From positions 34,109,027 through 34,173,026 of the forward strand of contig OX326959.1 in NCBI GenBank assembly GCA_946800325.1: a stretch of DNA of 64,000 bases, read 5' to 3'. The notes beneath the pieces are model-generated. The model worked only from the letters and a program-made list of their open reading frames with translations, did no database searches and was not told the origin of the DNA. Positions 14,990 through 29,010 of the stretch are shown piece by piece (position 1 is the first letter of the stretch; each line of letters begins with the position of its first letter). Origin of the DNA: Luzula sylvatica. Its lineage: Eukaryota; Streptophyta; Magnoliopsida; Poales; Juncaceae. Position numbers and translations under genes: made by a program.

Positions 14990-16320
14990 ATTCGGTGAAA
15001 CGTTATGTAGTAAAAGATATGATACAAGTGATCTAAAAACACGTTATTTGAACTCCTCAAAGCATTGAAAGTTTGTTTTGAATCGAAAAATAAACTTTCT
15101 TAGTGTTTGTGAAATTTGGTGAAAGGTTATGTAGTAAAAGATACGATACAAATGATCTAGAAACACGTTATTTGAACTCCTCAAAGCGTTAAAATCTTGT
15201 TTTGAATCGAAAAACAAACTTTCTTAGTGTTTGTGAAATTTGGTGAAAAGTTATGTAGTAAAAGATACGATACAAATGATCTAAAAACATGTTATTTCAA
15301 CTCCTCAAAGCGTTAAAATCTTGTTTTGAATCGAAAAACAAACTTTCTTAGTGTTTGTGAAATTTGGTGAAAAGTTATGTACTAAAAGATATGATACAAA
15401 TGATCTAAAAACATGTTATTTGAACTCCTCGAAGTGTTAAAATCTTGTTTTGATTCGAAAAACAAACTTTCTTAATGTTTGTGAAATTTGGTGAAAAGTT
15501 ATGTACTATAAGATACGATACAAATGATCTAAAAACATTTTATTTGAACTCCTCAAAGCGTTAAAATCTTGTTTTGAATCGAAAAACAAACTTTCTTAGT
15601 GTTTGTGAAATTTGGTGAAAAGTTATGTAGTAAAAGATACGATACAAATGATCTAAAAACACGTTATTTGAACTCCTCAAAGCGTTAATATCTTGTTTTG
15701 AATCGAAAAACAATCTTTCTTAGTGTTTGTGAAATTCGGTGAAACGTTATGTAGTAAAAGATATGATACAAGTGATCTAAAAACACGTTATTTGAACTCC
15801 TCAAAGCATTGAAAGTTTGTTTTGAATCGAAAAATAAACTTTCTTAGTGTTTGTGAAATTTGGTGAAAGGTTATGTAGTAAAAGATACGATACAAATGAT
15901 CTAGAAACACGTTATTTGAACTCCTCAAAGCGTTAAAATCTTGTTTTGAATCGAAAAACAAACTTTCTTAGTGTTTGTGAAATTTGGTGAAAAGTTATGT
16001 ACTAAAAGATACGATACAAATGATCTAAAAACACGTTATTTGAACTCCTCAAAGCGTTAAAATCTGGTTTTGAAATAGAAACACAAACTTTCTTAGTGGT
16101 TGTGAAATTTGGTGAAAAGTTATGTAGTAAAAGATACGATACAAATGATCTAAAAACACGTTATTTGAACTCCTCAAAGCATTAATATCTTGTTTTGAAT
16201 CGAAAAACAATCTTTCTTAGTGTTTGTGAAATTCGGTGAAAAGTTATGTAGTAAAAGATATGATACAAGTGATCTAAAAACACGTTATTTGAACTCCTCA
16301 AAGCGTTGAAAGTTTGTTTT
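14990..16320. repeat. Six-monomer (744 bp) duplication in the satellite
   Basis: The variant GGTGAAACGTTATGTAG followed by a monomer with CTCAAAGCATTG occurs at 15001 and again at 15745. The spacing is 744 bp, exactly six monomers. Flanking variants such as GTGAAAGGTTATG are copied with it. It is a local block duplication. Confidence 0.75.
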
Positions 16321-16619
16321 GAATCGAAAAATAAACTTTCTTAGTGTTTGTGAAATTTGGTGAAAAGTTATGTAGTAAAAGATACGATACAAATGATCTA
16401 GAAACACGTTATTTGAACTCCTCAAAGTTTTAAAATCTTGTTTTGAATCGAAAAACAAACTTTCTTAGTGTTTTTGAAATTTGGTGAAAAGTTATGTACT
16501 AAAAGATACGATACAAATGATCTAAAACCATGTTTTTTGAACTCCTCAAAGCGTTAAAATCTTGTTTTGAACTCCTCAAAGCGTTAAAATCTTGTTTTGA
16601 ATCGAAAAACAAACTTTCT

Positions 16620-19610
16620 TAGTGTTTGTGAAATTTGGTGAAAAGTTATGTACTAAAAGAAACGATACAAATGATCTAAAAACATGTTATTTGAACTCCT
16701 CAAAGTGTTAAAATCTTGTTTTGAATCAAAAAACAAAATTTCTTAGTGTTTGCGAAATTTGGTGAAAAGTTATGTAGTAAAAGATACGATACAAATGATC
16801 TAGAAACACGTTATTTGAACTCCTCAAAGCGTTAAAATCTGGTTTTGAAATAGAGACACAAACTTTCTTAGTGTTTGTGAAATTTGGTGAAAAGTTATGT
16901 ACTAAAAGATACGATACAAATGATCTAAAAACATGTTATTTGAACTCCTCAAAGCGTTAAAATCTTGTTTTGATTCGAAAAACAAACTTTCTTAGTGTTT
17001 CTGAAATTTGGTGAAAAGTTATGTACTAAAAGATACGATACAAATGATATAAAAACATGTTATTTGAACTCCTCAAAGTGTTAAAATCTTGTTTAGAATC
17101 GAAAAACAAACTTTCTTAGTGTTTGCGAAATTTGGTGAAAAGTTATGAACTAAAATATACGATACAAATGATCTAAAACCATGTTATTTGAACTCCTCAA
17201 AGCGTTAAAATCTTGTTTCGAATCGAAAAACAAACTTTCTTAATGTTTGTGAAATTTTGTGAAAACTTATGTACTATAAGATACGATACAAATGATCTAA
17301 AAACATGTTATTTCAACTCCTCAAAGCGTTAAAATCTTGTTTTGAATCGAAAAACAAACTTTCTTAGTGTTTGTGAAATTTGGTGAAAAGTTATGTACTA
17401 AAAGATATGATACAAATGATCTAAAAACATGTTATTTGAACTCCTCGAAGTGTTAAAATCTTGTTTTGATTCGAAAAACAAACTTTCTTAATGTTTGTGA
17501 AATTTGGTGAAAAGTTATGTACTATAAGATACGATACAAATGATCTAAAAACATTTTATTTGAACTCCTCAAAGCGTTAAAATCTTGTTTTGAATCGAAA
17601 AACAAACTTTCTTAGTGTTTGTGAAATTTGGTGAAAAGTTATGTACTAAAAGATACGATACAAATGATCTAAAAACACGTTATTTGAACTCCTCAAAGCT
17701 TTAAAAATCTGGTTTTGAAATAGAAACACAAACTTTCTTAGTGTTTGTGAAATTTGGTGAAAAGTTATGTAGTAAAAGATATGATACAAATGATCTAAAA
17801 ACATGTTATTTGAACTCCTCAAAGCGTTAATATCTTGTTTTGAATCGAAAAACAATCTTTCTTAGTGTTTGTGAAATTCGGTGAAAAGTTATGTAGTAAA
17901 AGATATGATACAAGTTATCTAAAAACACGTTATTTGAACTCCTCAAAGCGTTGAAAGTTTGTTTTGAATCGAAAAATAAACTTTCTTAGTGTTTGTGAAA
18001 TTTGGTGAAAAGTTATGTAGTAAAAGATACGATACAAATGATCTAGAAACACGTTATTTGAACTCCTCAAAGCGTTAAAATCTTGTTTTGAATCGAAAAA
18101 CAAACTTTCTTAGTGTTTGTGAAATTTGGTGAAAAGTTATGTACTAAAAGAAACGATACAAATGATCTAAAAACATGTTATTTGAACTCCTCAAAGTGTT
18201 AAAATCTTGTTTTGAATCAAAAAACAAAATTTCTTATTGTTTGCGAAATTTGGTGAAAAGTTATGTAGTAAAAGATACGATACAAATGATCTAGAAACAC
18301 GTTATTTGAACTCCTCAAAGCGTTAAAATCTGGTTTTGAAATAGAGACACAAACTTTCTTAGTGTTTGTGAAATTTGGTGAAAAGTTATGTACTAAAAGA
18401 TACGATACAAATGATCTAAAAACATGTTATTTGAACTCCTCAAAGCGTTAAAATCTTGTTTTGATTCGAAAAACAAACTTTCTTAGTGTTTCTGAAATTT
18501 GGTGAAAAGTTATGTACTAAAAGATACGATACAAATGATCTAAAAACATGTTATTTGAACTCCTCAAAGTGTTAAAATCTTGTTTAGAATCGAAAAACAA
18601 ACTTTCTTAGTGTTTGCGAAATTTGGTGAAAAGTTATGAACTAAAATATACGATACAAATGATCTAAAACCATGTTATTTGAACTCCTCAAAGCGTTAAA
18701 ATCTTGTTTCGAATCGAAAAACAAACTTTCTTAATGTTTGTGAAATTTTGTGAAAACTTATGTACTATAAGATACGATACAAATGATCTAAAAACATGTT
18801 ATTTCAACTCCTCAAAGCGTTAAAATCTTGTTTTGAATCGAAAAACAAACTTTCTTAGTGTTTGTGAAATTTGGTGAAAAGTTATGTACTAAAAGATATG
18901 ATACAAATGATCTAAAAACATGTTATTTGAACTCCTCGAAGTGTTAAAATCTTGTTTTGATTCGAAAAACAAACTTTCTTAATGTTTGTGAAATTTGGTG
19001 AAAAGTTATGTACTATAAGATACGATACAAATGATCTAAAAACATTTTATTTGAACTCCTCAAAGCGTTAAAATCTTGTTTTGAATCGAAAAACAAACTT
19101 TCTTAGTGTTTGTGAAATTTGGTGAAAAGTTATGTACTAAAAGATACGATACAAATGATCTAAAAACACGTTATTTGAACTCCTCAAAGCTTTAAAAATC
19201 TGGTTTTGAAATAGAAACAAACTTTCTTAGTGTTTGTGAAATTTGGTGAAAAGTTATGTAGTAAAAGATATGATACAAATGATCTAAAAACATGTTATTT
19301 GAACTCCTCAAAGCGTTAATATCTTGTTTTGAATCGAAAAACAATCTTTCTTAGTGTTTGTGAAATTCGGTGAAAAGTTATGTAGTAAAAGATATGATAC
19401 AAGTGATCTAAAAACACGTTATTTGAACTCCTCAAAGCGTTGAAAGTTTGTTTTGAATCGAAAAATAAACTTTCTTAGTGTTTGTGAAATTTGGTGAAAA
19501 GTTATGTAGTAAAAGATACGATACAAATGATCTAGAAACACGTTATTTGAACTCCTCAAAGCGTTAAAATCTTGTTTTGAATCGAAAAACAAACTTTCTT
19601 ATTGTTTTTG
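16620..19610. repeat. Higher-order repeat, 1491 bp (12 monomers), two copies
   Basis: The rare variant AAAAGAAACGATAC occurs at about 16661 and 18152, and CTTTAAAAATCTGG occurs at 17700 and 19191. Both pairs are 1491 bp apart, 12 monomers. The intervening monomers carry the same order of rare variants in both copies (for example TTTTGTGAAAACTTATG and CATTTTATTTG). Near-identity indicates a recent block duplication independent of the 2.82 kb unit. Confidence 0.85.
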
Positions 19611-21822
19611 AAATTTGGTGAAAAGTTATGTACTAAAAGATACGATACAAATGATCTAAAACCATGTTATTTGAACTCCTCAAAGTGTTAAAATCTTGTT
19701 TTGTATCGAAAAACAAACTTTCTTAGTGTTTGCGAAATTTGGAGAAAAGTTATGTACTAAAAGATACGATACAAATGATCTAAAAACACGTTATTTGAAC
19801 TCCTCAAAGCGTTAAAATCTGGTTTTGAAATAGAAACACAAACTTTCTTAGTGTTTGTGAAATTTGGTGAAAAGTTATGTAGTAAAAGATACGATACAAA
19901 TGATCTAAAAACACGTTATTTGAACTCCTCAAAGCGTTAATATCTTGTTTTGAATCGAAATAAAATCTTTCTTAGTGTTTGTGAAATTCGGTGAAAAGTT
20001 ATGTAGTAAAAGATATGATACAAGTGATCTAAAAACACGTTATTTGAACTCCTCAAAGCGTTGAAAGTTTGTTTTGAATCGAAAAATAAACTTTCTTTGT
20101 GTTCGTGAAATTTGGTGAAAAGTTATGTAGTAAAAGATACGATACAAATGATCTAGAAACACGTTATTTGAACTCCTCAAAGTGTTAAAATCTTGTTTTG
20201 AATCGAAAAACAAACTTTCTTAGTGTTTTTGAAATTTGGTGAAAAGTTATGTACTAAAAGATACGATACAAATGATCTAAAAACATATTATTTGAACTCC
20301 TCAAAGTGTTAAAATCTTGTTTTGAATCGAAAAACAAACTTTCTTAGTTTTTGCGAAATTTGGTAAAAAGTTATGTACTAAAAGATACGATACAAATGAT
20401 CTAAAAACATGTTATTTGAACTCCTCAAAGTGTTAAAATCTTGTTTTGAATCGAAAAACAAAATTTCTTAGTGTTTGCGAAATTTGGTGAAAAGTTATGT
20501 ACTAAAAGATACGATACAAATGTTCTAAAACCACGTTATTTGAACTCCTCAAAGCGTTAAAATCTGGTTTTGAAATAGAGACACAAACTTTCTTAGTGTT
20601 TGTGAAATTTGGTGAAAAGTTATGTACTAAAAGATACGATACAAATGATCTAAAAACATGTTATTTGAACTCCTCAAAGCGTTAAAATCTTGTTTTGATT
20701 CGAAAAACAAACTTTCTTAGTGTTTCTGAAATTTGGTGAAAAGTTATGTACTAAAAGATACGATACAAATGATCTAAAAACATGTTATTTGAACTCCTCA
20801 AAGTTTTAAAATCTTGTTTTGAATCGAAAAACAAACTTTCTTAGTGTTTTTGAAATTTGGTGAAAAGTTATGTACTAAAAGATACGATACAAATGATCTA
20901 AAACCATGTTTTTTGAACTCCTCAAAGCGTTAAAATCTTGTTTTGAACTCCTCAAAGCGTTAAAATCTTGTTTTGAATCGAAAAACAAACTTTCTTAGTG
21001 TTTGTGAAATTTGGTGAAAAGTTATGTACTAAAAGATACGATACAAATGATCTAAAAACACGTTATTTGAACTCCTCAAAGCGTTAAAATCTGGTTTTGA
21101 AATAGAAACACAAACTTTCTTAGTGTTTTTGAAATTTGGTAAAAAGTTATGTACTAAAAGATACGATACAAATGATCTAAAACCATGTTATTTGAACTCC
21201 TCAAAGCGTTAAAATCTTGTTTTGAATCGAAAAACAAACTTTCTTAGTGTTTGTGAAATTCCGTGAAAAGTTATGTAGTAAAAGATATGATACAAGTGAT
21301 CTAAAAACACGTTATTTGAACTACTCAAAGCGTTGAAATCTTGTTTTGAATCGAAAAAGAAACTTTCTTAGAGTTTGTGAAATTTGTTGAAAAGTTATGT
21401 AGTAAAAGATACGATACAAATGATCTAGAAACACGTTATTTGAACTCCTCAAACCGTTAAAATCTTGTTTTGAATCGAAAAACAAACTTTCTTAGTGTTT
21501 TTGAAATTTGGTGAAAAGTTATGTACTAAAAGATACGATACAAATGATCTAAAACCATGTTATTTGAACTCCTCAAAGCGTTAAAATCTTGTTTTGAATC
21601 GAAAAACAAACTATCTTTGTGTTTGTGAAATTTGGTGAAAAGTTATGTACTAAAATATACGATACAAATGATCGAAAAAAATGTTATTTGAACTCCTCAA
21701 AATCTTAAAATCTTGTTTTGAATCGAAAAACAAACTTTCTTAGTGCTTGCGAAATTTGGTGAAAAGTTATGTAGTAAAAGATACGATACAAGTGATCTAA
21801 AAACACGTTATTTGAATTACTC

Positions 21823-22200
21823 AAAGCGTTACAAGATTGCTATGAGTTCGAAAAGAATTTTTTTTAGTGTTTGTACAATTTCGTGAAAAGTTACGTAGTA
21901 AAAGATTCGTTCCAAACCATCTCAAAAAGACGTTATTTGGACTCCTCAGAGCGTTAAAAGATTGTTATGAATCGAAAATCAATCTTTCTTAGTGTTTGTA
22001 AAATTTTGTGAAAAATTATGTAGTAAAAGATACGATGCAAATGATCTAAAAACACGTTATTTGAACTCCTCAAAGCGTAAAAAGATTGCTATTAATTGAA
22101 AAGAAAACTTTCTTAGTGTTTGTACAATTTGGTGAAAAGTTATGTAGTAAAAGATACCATACAAATGATCTAAAAACAGGTTATTTGAACTCCTAAAAGC
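21823..22200. repeat. Island of diverged monomers, copy 4
   Basis: Same block, starting at 21826, with the private change GCTATGAGTTCG. Confidence 0.72.
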
Positions 22201-24199
22201 GTTGAAAGTTTGTTTTGATTCGAAAAACAATCTTTCTTAATGTTTGTGAAATTTGGTGAAAAGTTATGTACTATAAGATACGATACAAATGATCTAAAAA
22301 CATGTTATTTGAACTCCTCAAAGCGTTAAAATCTTGTTTTGAATCGAAAAACAAACTTTCTTAGTGTTTGCGAAATTTGGTGAAAAGTTATGTACTAAAA
22401 GATACGATACAAATGATCTAAAAACACGTTATTTGAACTCCTCAATGCGTTAAAAATCTGGTTTTGAAATGGAAACACAAACTTCCTTAGTGTTTGTGAA
22501 ATTTGGTGAAAAGTTTTGTAGTAAAACATACGATACAAATGATCTAAAAACACGTTATTTGAACTCCTCAAAGCGTTAATATCTTGTTTTGAATCGAAAA
22601 ACAATCTTTCTTAGTGTTTGTGAAATTCGGTGAAAAGTTATGTAGTAAAAGATATGATACAAATGATCTAAAAACACGTTATTTGAACTCCTCAAAGCGT
22701 TGAAAGTTTGTTTTGAATCGAAAAATAAACTTTCTTAGTGTTTGTGAAATTTGGTGAAAAGTTATGTAGTAAAAGATACGATACAAATGATCTAGAAACA
22801 CGTTATTTGAACTCCTCAAAGCGTTAAAATCTTGTTTTGAATCGAAAAACAAACTTTCTTATTGTTTTTTAAATTTGGTGAAAAGTTATGTACTAAAAGA
22901 TACGATACAAATGATCTAAAACCATGTTATTTGAACTCCTCAAAGTGTTAAAATCTTGTTTTGTATCGAAAAACAAACTTTCTTAGTGTTTGCGAAATTT
23001 GGAGAAAAGTTATGTACTAAAAGATACGATACAAATGATCTAAAAACACGTTATTTGAACTCCTCAAAGCGTTAAAATCTGGTTTTGAAATAGAAACACA
23101 AACTTTCTTAGTGTTTGTGAAATTTGGTGAAAAGTTATGTAGTAAAAGATACGATACAAATGATCTAAAAACACGTTATTTGAACTCCTCAAAGCGTTAA
23201 TATCTTGTTTTGAATCGAAAAAAATCTTTCTTAGTGTTTGTGAAATTCGGTGAAAAGTTATGTAGTAAAACATATGATACAAGTGATCTAAAAACACGTT
23301 ATTTGAACTCCTCAAAGCGTTGAAAGTTTGTTTTGAATCGAAAAATAAACTTTCTTTGTGTTTTCGAAATTTGGTGAAAAGTTATGTAGTAAAAGATACG
23401 ATACAAATGATCTAGAAACACGTTATTTGAAATCCTCAAAACGTTAAAATCTTGTTTTGAATCGAAAAACAAACTTTCTAAGTGTTTTTGAAATTTGGTG
23501 AAAAGTTATGTACTAAAAGATACGATACAAATGATCTAAAAACATATTATTTGAACTCCTCAAAGTGTTAAAATCTTGTTTTGAATCGAAAAACAAACTT
23601 TCTTAGTGTTTGCGAAATTTGGTGAAAAGTTATGTACTAAAAGATACGATACAAATGATCTAAAAACATGTTATTTGAACTCCTCAAAGTGTTAAAATCT
23701 TGTTTTGAATCGAAAAACAAAATTTCTTGGTGTTTGCGAAATTTGGTGAAAAGTTATGTACTAAAAGATACGATACAAATATTCTAAAACCACGTTATTT
23801 GAACTCCTCAAAGGGTTAAAATCTGGTTTTGAAATAGAGACACAAACTTTCTTAGTGTTTGTGAAATTTGGTGAAAAGTTATGTACTAAAAGATACGATA
23901 CAAATGATCTAAAAACATGTTATTTGAACTCCTCAAAGCGTTAAAATCTTGTTTTGATTCGAAAAACAAACTTTCTTAGTGTTTCTGAAATTTGGTGAAA
24001 AGTTATGTACTAAAAGGTACGATACAAATGATCTAAATACATGTTATTTGAACTCCTCAAAGTGTTAAAATCTTGTTTTGAATCGAAAAACAAACTTTCT
24101 TAGTGTTTTTGAAATTTGGTGAAAAGTTATGTACTAAAAGATACGATACAAATGATCTAAAACCATGTTATTTGAACTCCTCAAAGCGTTAAAATCTTG

Positions 24200-27100
24200 T
24201 TTTGAACTCCTCAAAGCGTTAAAATCTTGTTTTGAATCGAAAAACAAACTTTCTTAGTGTTTGTGAAATTTGGTGAAAAGTTATGTACTAAAAGATACGA
24301 TACAAATGATCTAAAAACACGTTATTTGAACTCCTCAAAGCGTTAAAATCTGGTTTTGAAATAGAAACACAAACTTTCTTAGTGTTTTTGAAATTTGGTA
24401 AAAAGTTATGTACTAAAAGATACGATACAAATGATCTAAAACCATGTTATTTGAACTCCTCAAAGCGTTAAAATCTTGTTTTGAATCGAAAAACAAACTT
24501 TCTTAGTGTTTGTGAAATTTGGTGAAAAGTTATGTAGTAAAAGATACGATAGAAATGATCTAAAAACACGTTATTTGAACTCCTCAAAGCGTTAAAATCT
24601 TGTTTTGAATCGAAAAAGAAACTTTCTTAGAGTTTGTGAAATTTGGTGAAAAGTTATGTATTAAAAGATACAATACAAATGATCTAAAAACACGTTATTT
24701 GAACTCCTCAAAGCGTTAAAATCTTGTTTTGAATCGAAAAACAAACTTTCTTAGTGTTTGTGAAATTTGGTGAAAAGTTATGTACTAAAAGATACGATAC
24801 AAATGATCTAAAAACACGTTATTTGAACTCCTCAAAGCGTTAAAATCTGGTTTTGAAATCGAAAAACAAACTTTCTTAGTGTTTGTGAAATTTGGTGAAA
24901 AGTACGTAGTAAAAGATACGATACAAATGATCTAAAACCATGTTATTTGAACTCCTCAAAGCGTTAAAATCTTGTTTCGAATCGAAAAACAAACTTTCTT
25001 AATGTTTGTGAAATTTGGTGAAAAGTTATGTACTAGATACGATACAAATGATCTAAAAACATGTTATTTGAACTCATCAAAGCGTTAAAATCTTGTTTTG
25101 AATTCCTCAAAGCGTTAAAATCTTGTTTTGAATCGAAAAACAAACTTTCTTAGTGTTTGTGAAATTTGGTGTAAAGTTATATACTAAAAGATACGATACA
25201 AATGATCTAAAAACACGTTATTTGAACTCCTCAAAGCGTTAAAATCTGGTTTTGAAATAGAAACACAAACTTTCTTAGTGTTTTTGAAATTTGGTAGAAA
25301 GTTATGTACTAAAAGATACGATACAAATGATCTAAAACCATGTTATTTGAACTCCTCAAAGCGTTAAAATCTTGTTTTGAATCGAAAAACAAACTTTCTT
25401 AGTGTTTGTGAAATTTGGTGAAAAGTTATGTAGTAAAAGATACGATAGAAATGATCTAAAAACACGTTATTTGAACTCCTCAAAGCGTTAAAATCTTGTT
25501 TTGAATCGAAAAAGAAACTTTCCCAGAGTTTGTGAAATTTGGTGAAAAGTTATGTAGTAAAAGATACAATACAAATGATCTAAAAACACGTTATTTGAAC
25601 TCCTCAAAGCGTTAAAATCTTGTTTTGAATCGAAAAACAAACTTTCTTAGTGTTTGTGAAATTTGGTGAAAAGTTATGTACTAAAAGATACGATACAAAT
25701 GATCTAAAAACATGTTATTTGAACTCCTCAAAGAGTTAAAATCTTGTTTTGATTCGAAAAACAAACTTTCTTAGTGTTTCTGAAATTTGGTGAAAAGTTA
25801 TGTACTAAAAGATACGATACAAATGATCTAAATACATGTTATTTGAACTCCTCAAAGTGTTAAAATCTTGTTTTGAATCGAAAAACAAACTTTCTTAGTG
25901 TTTTTGAAATTTGGTGAAAAGTTATGTACTAAAAGATACGATACAAATGATCTAAAACCATGTTATTTGAACTCCTCAAAGCGTTAAAATCTTGTTTTGA
26001 ACTCCTCAAAGCGTTAAAATCTTGTTTTGAATCGAAAAACAAACTTTCTTAGTGTTTGTGAAATTTGGTGAAAAGTTATGTACTAAAAGATACGATACAA
26101 ATGATCTAAAAACACGTTATTTGAACTCCTCAAAGCGTTAAAATCTGGTTTTGAAATAGAAACACAAACTTTCTTAGTGTTTTTGAAATTTGGTAAAAAG
26201 TTATGTACTAAAAGATACGATACAAATGATCTAAAACCATGTTATTTGAACTCCTCAAAGCGTTAAAATCTTGTTTTGAATCGAAAAACAAACTTTCTTA
26301 GTGTTTGTGAAATTTGGTGAAAAGTTATGTAGTAAAAGATACGATAGAAATGATCTAAAAACACGTTATTTGAACTCCTCAAAGCGTTAAAATCTTGTTT
26401 TGAATCGAAAAAGAAACTTTCTTAGAGTTTGTGAAATTTGGTGAAAAGTTATGTAGTAAAAGATACAATACAAATGATCTAAAAACACGTTATTTGAACT
26501 CCTCAAAGCGTTAAAATCTTGTTTTGAATCGAAAAACAAACTTTCTTAGTGTTTGTGAAATTTGGTGAAAAGTTATGTACTAAAAGATACGATACAAATG
26601 ATCTAAAAACACGTTATTTGAACTCCTCAAAGCGTTAAAATCTGGTTTTGAAATCGAAAAACAAACTTTCTTAGTGTTTGTGAAATTTGGTGAAAAGTAC
26701 GTAGTAAAAGATACGATACAAATGATCTAAAACCATGTTATTTGAACTCCTCAAAGCGTTAAAATCTTGTTTCGAATCGAAAAACAAACTTTCTTAATGT
26801 TTGTGAAATTTGGTGAAAAGTTATGTACTAGATACGATACAAATGATCTAAAAACATGTTATTTGAACTCATCAAAGCGTTAAAATCTTGTTTTGAATTC
26901 CTCAAAGCGTTAAAATCTTGTTTTGAATCGAAAAACAAACTTTCTTAGTGTTTGTGAAATTTGGTGAAAAGTTATATACTAAAAGATACGATACAAATGA
27001 TCTAAAAACACGTTATTTGAACTCCTCAAAGCGTTAAAATCTGGTTTTGAAATAGAAACACAAACTTTCTTAGTGTTTTTGAAATTTGGTAAAAAGTTAT

Positions 27101-27500
27101 GTACTAAAAGATACGATACAAATGATCTAAAACCATGTTATTTGAACTCCTCAAAGCGTTAAAATCTTGTTTTGAATCGAAAAACAAACTTTCTTAGTGT
27201 TTGTGAAATTTGGTGAAAAGTTATGTAGTAAAAGATACGATAGAAATGATCTAAAAACACGTTATTTGAACTCCTCAAAGCGTTAAAATCTTGTTTTGAA
27301 TCGAAAAAGAAACTTTCCTAGAGTTTGTGAAATTTGGTGAAAAGTTATGTAGTAAAAGATACAATACAAATGATCTAAAAACACGTTATTTGAACTCCTC
27401 AAAGCGGTAAAATCTTGTTTTGAATCGAAAAACAAACTTTCTTAGTGTTTGTGAAAGTTGGTGAAAAGTTATGTACTAAAAGATACGATACAAATGATCT
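24200..27500. repeat. Higher-order repeat, 1795 bp (14 monomers)
   Basis: The variant ATGTACTAGATACG, with five bases lost, recurs at about 25026 and 26821, spacing 1795 bp. The unit holds 14 monomers plus two 30 bp internal duplications (TTTTGAACTCCTC and TTTTGAATTCCTC inserted inside a monomer). Monomers with GAAAAAGAAACTTTC and AGTACGTAGTAAAAG are in the same order in successive copies. Roughly two copies are present. Confidence 0.8.
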
Positions 27501-28145
27501 AAAAACATGTTATTTGAACTCCTCAAAGCGTTAAAATCTTGTTTTGAATCGAAAAACAAACTTTCTTAGTGTTTGTGAAATTTGGTGAAAAGTTATGTAC
27601 TAAAAGATACGATACAAATGATCTAAAAACATGTTATTTGAACTCCTAAAAGTGTTAAAATCTTGTTTTGAATCGAAAAACAAACTTTCTTAGTGTTTGC
27701 GAAATTTGGTGAAAAGTTATGTACTAAAAGATACGATACAAATGATCTAAAAACACGTTATTTGAACTCCTCAAAGCGTTAAAATCTGGTTTTGAAATAG
27801 AAACACAAACTTTCTTAGTGTTTGTGAAATTTGGTGAAAAGTTATGTAGTAAAAGATACGATACAAATGATCTAAAAACACGTTATTTGAACTCCTCAAA
27901 GCGTTAAAATATTGTTTTGAATCGAAAAACAAACTTTCTTAGTGTTTGTGAAATTTGGTGAAAAGTTATGTAGTAAAAGATACGATAGAAATGATCTAAA
28001 AACACGTTATTTGAACTCCTGAAAGCTTTAATATCTTGTTTTGAATCGAAAAACAATCTTTCTTAGTGTTTGTGAAATTCGGTGAAAAGTTATGTAGTAA
28101 AAGATACGATACAAGTGATCTAAAAACACGTTATTTGAATTACTC

Positions 28146-28525
28146 AAAGCGTTACAAGATTGCTATGAGATCGAAAAGAATTTTGTTTAGTGTTTGTACA
28201 ATTTCGTGAAAAGTTACGTAGTAAAAGATTCGTTCCAAACCATCTCAAAAAGACGTTATTTGGACTCCTGAGAGCGTTAAAAGATTGTTATGAATCGAAA
28301 ATCAATCTTTCTTAGTGTTTGTAAAATTTTGTGAAAAATTATGTAGTAAAAGATACGATGGAAATGATCTAAAAACACGTTATTTGAACTCCTCAAAGCC
28401 TAAAAAGATTGCTATTAATTGAAAAGAAAACTTTCTTAGTGTTTGTACAATTTGGTGAAAACGTATGTAGTAAAAGATACCATACAAATGATCTAAAAAC
28501 ACGTTATTTGAACTTCTAAAAGCGT
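28146..28525. repeat. Island of diverged monomers, copy 5
   Basis: Same block, starting at 28149, about 0.85 kb before the strand switch, with private changes (GAATTTTGTTTAG, GGACTCCTGAGAG). Confidence 0.72.
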
Positions 28526-28994
28526 TGAAAGTTTGTTTTGAATCGAAAAACAAACTTTCTTAGTGTTTGTGAAATTTGGTGAAAAGTTATGTAGTAAAAG
28601 ATACGATACAAATGATCTAGAAACACGTTATTTGAAGTCCTCAAAGCGTTAAAATCTAGTTTTGAATCGAAAAACAAACTTTCTTAGTGTTTTTGAAATT
28701 TGGTGAAAAGTTATGTACTAAAAGATACGATACAAATGATCTAAAACCATGTTATTTGAACTCCTCAAAGCGTTAAAATCTTGTTTTGAATCTAAAAACA
28801 AACTTTCTTAATGTTTGTGAAATTTGGTGAAAAGTTATGTACTAAAAGATACGATACAAATGATCTAAAAACACGTTATTTGAACTCCTCAAAGCGTTAA
28901 AATCTGGTTTTGAAATAGAAACACAAACTTTCTTAGTGTTTGTGAAATTTGGTGAAAAGTTATAGAAACACATTATTTGAACTCCTCAAAGCGT

Positions 28995-29010
28995 TAAAAT
29001 CTTTTAACTA
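28995..29010. other. Strand-switch junction in the satellite
   Basis: Up to about 29002 monomers read in the forward sense, ending GCGTTAAAATCTT. From about 29002 on, sequence is the reverse complement of the monomer (CTTTTAACTATCTGAGGAG). The bases AATCTTTT fit both sides, so the breakpoint is ambiguous over a few bases, as in microhomology-mediated joining. Confidence 0.85.

Larger units (their letters stand above)
1..29001. repeat. Satellite array, ~124 bp monomer, forward orientation
   Basis: An uninterrupted head-to-tail tandem array. The anchor TTCTTAGTGT recurs at 121, 246, 370, 494, 618 and 742, which gives a 124-125 bp monomer. It is A/T rich, and each monomer carries GAAATTTGGTGAAAAG, AAAGATACGATACAAATG and GAACTCCTCAAAGCGTT blocks. 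Most neighbours differ at only a few sites. Monomer classes recur in ordered sets (higher-order repeats), and no transposon or gene interrupts the array. The window starts inside it, so its true length is unknown. Organisation and size fit centromeric, pericentromeric or subtelomeric satellite, but position on the chromosome cannot be told from sequence alone. Short reading frames on the minus strand are periodic by-products of the repeat and are not genes. Confidence 0.97.

Noticed and set aside
3373..23315. Minus-strand open frames of 60-83 codons starting MFFDSKQD in the satellite
   Set aside because: They recur with the repeat period, differ only where monomer variants remove a stop, and have no domain. 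They are by-products of satellite periodicity.
1..29001. CRISPR-like array
   Set aside because: Long contiguous monomers without unique spacers, in a plant genome. It is a satellite.
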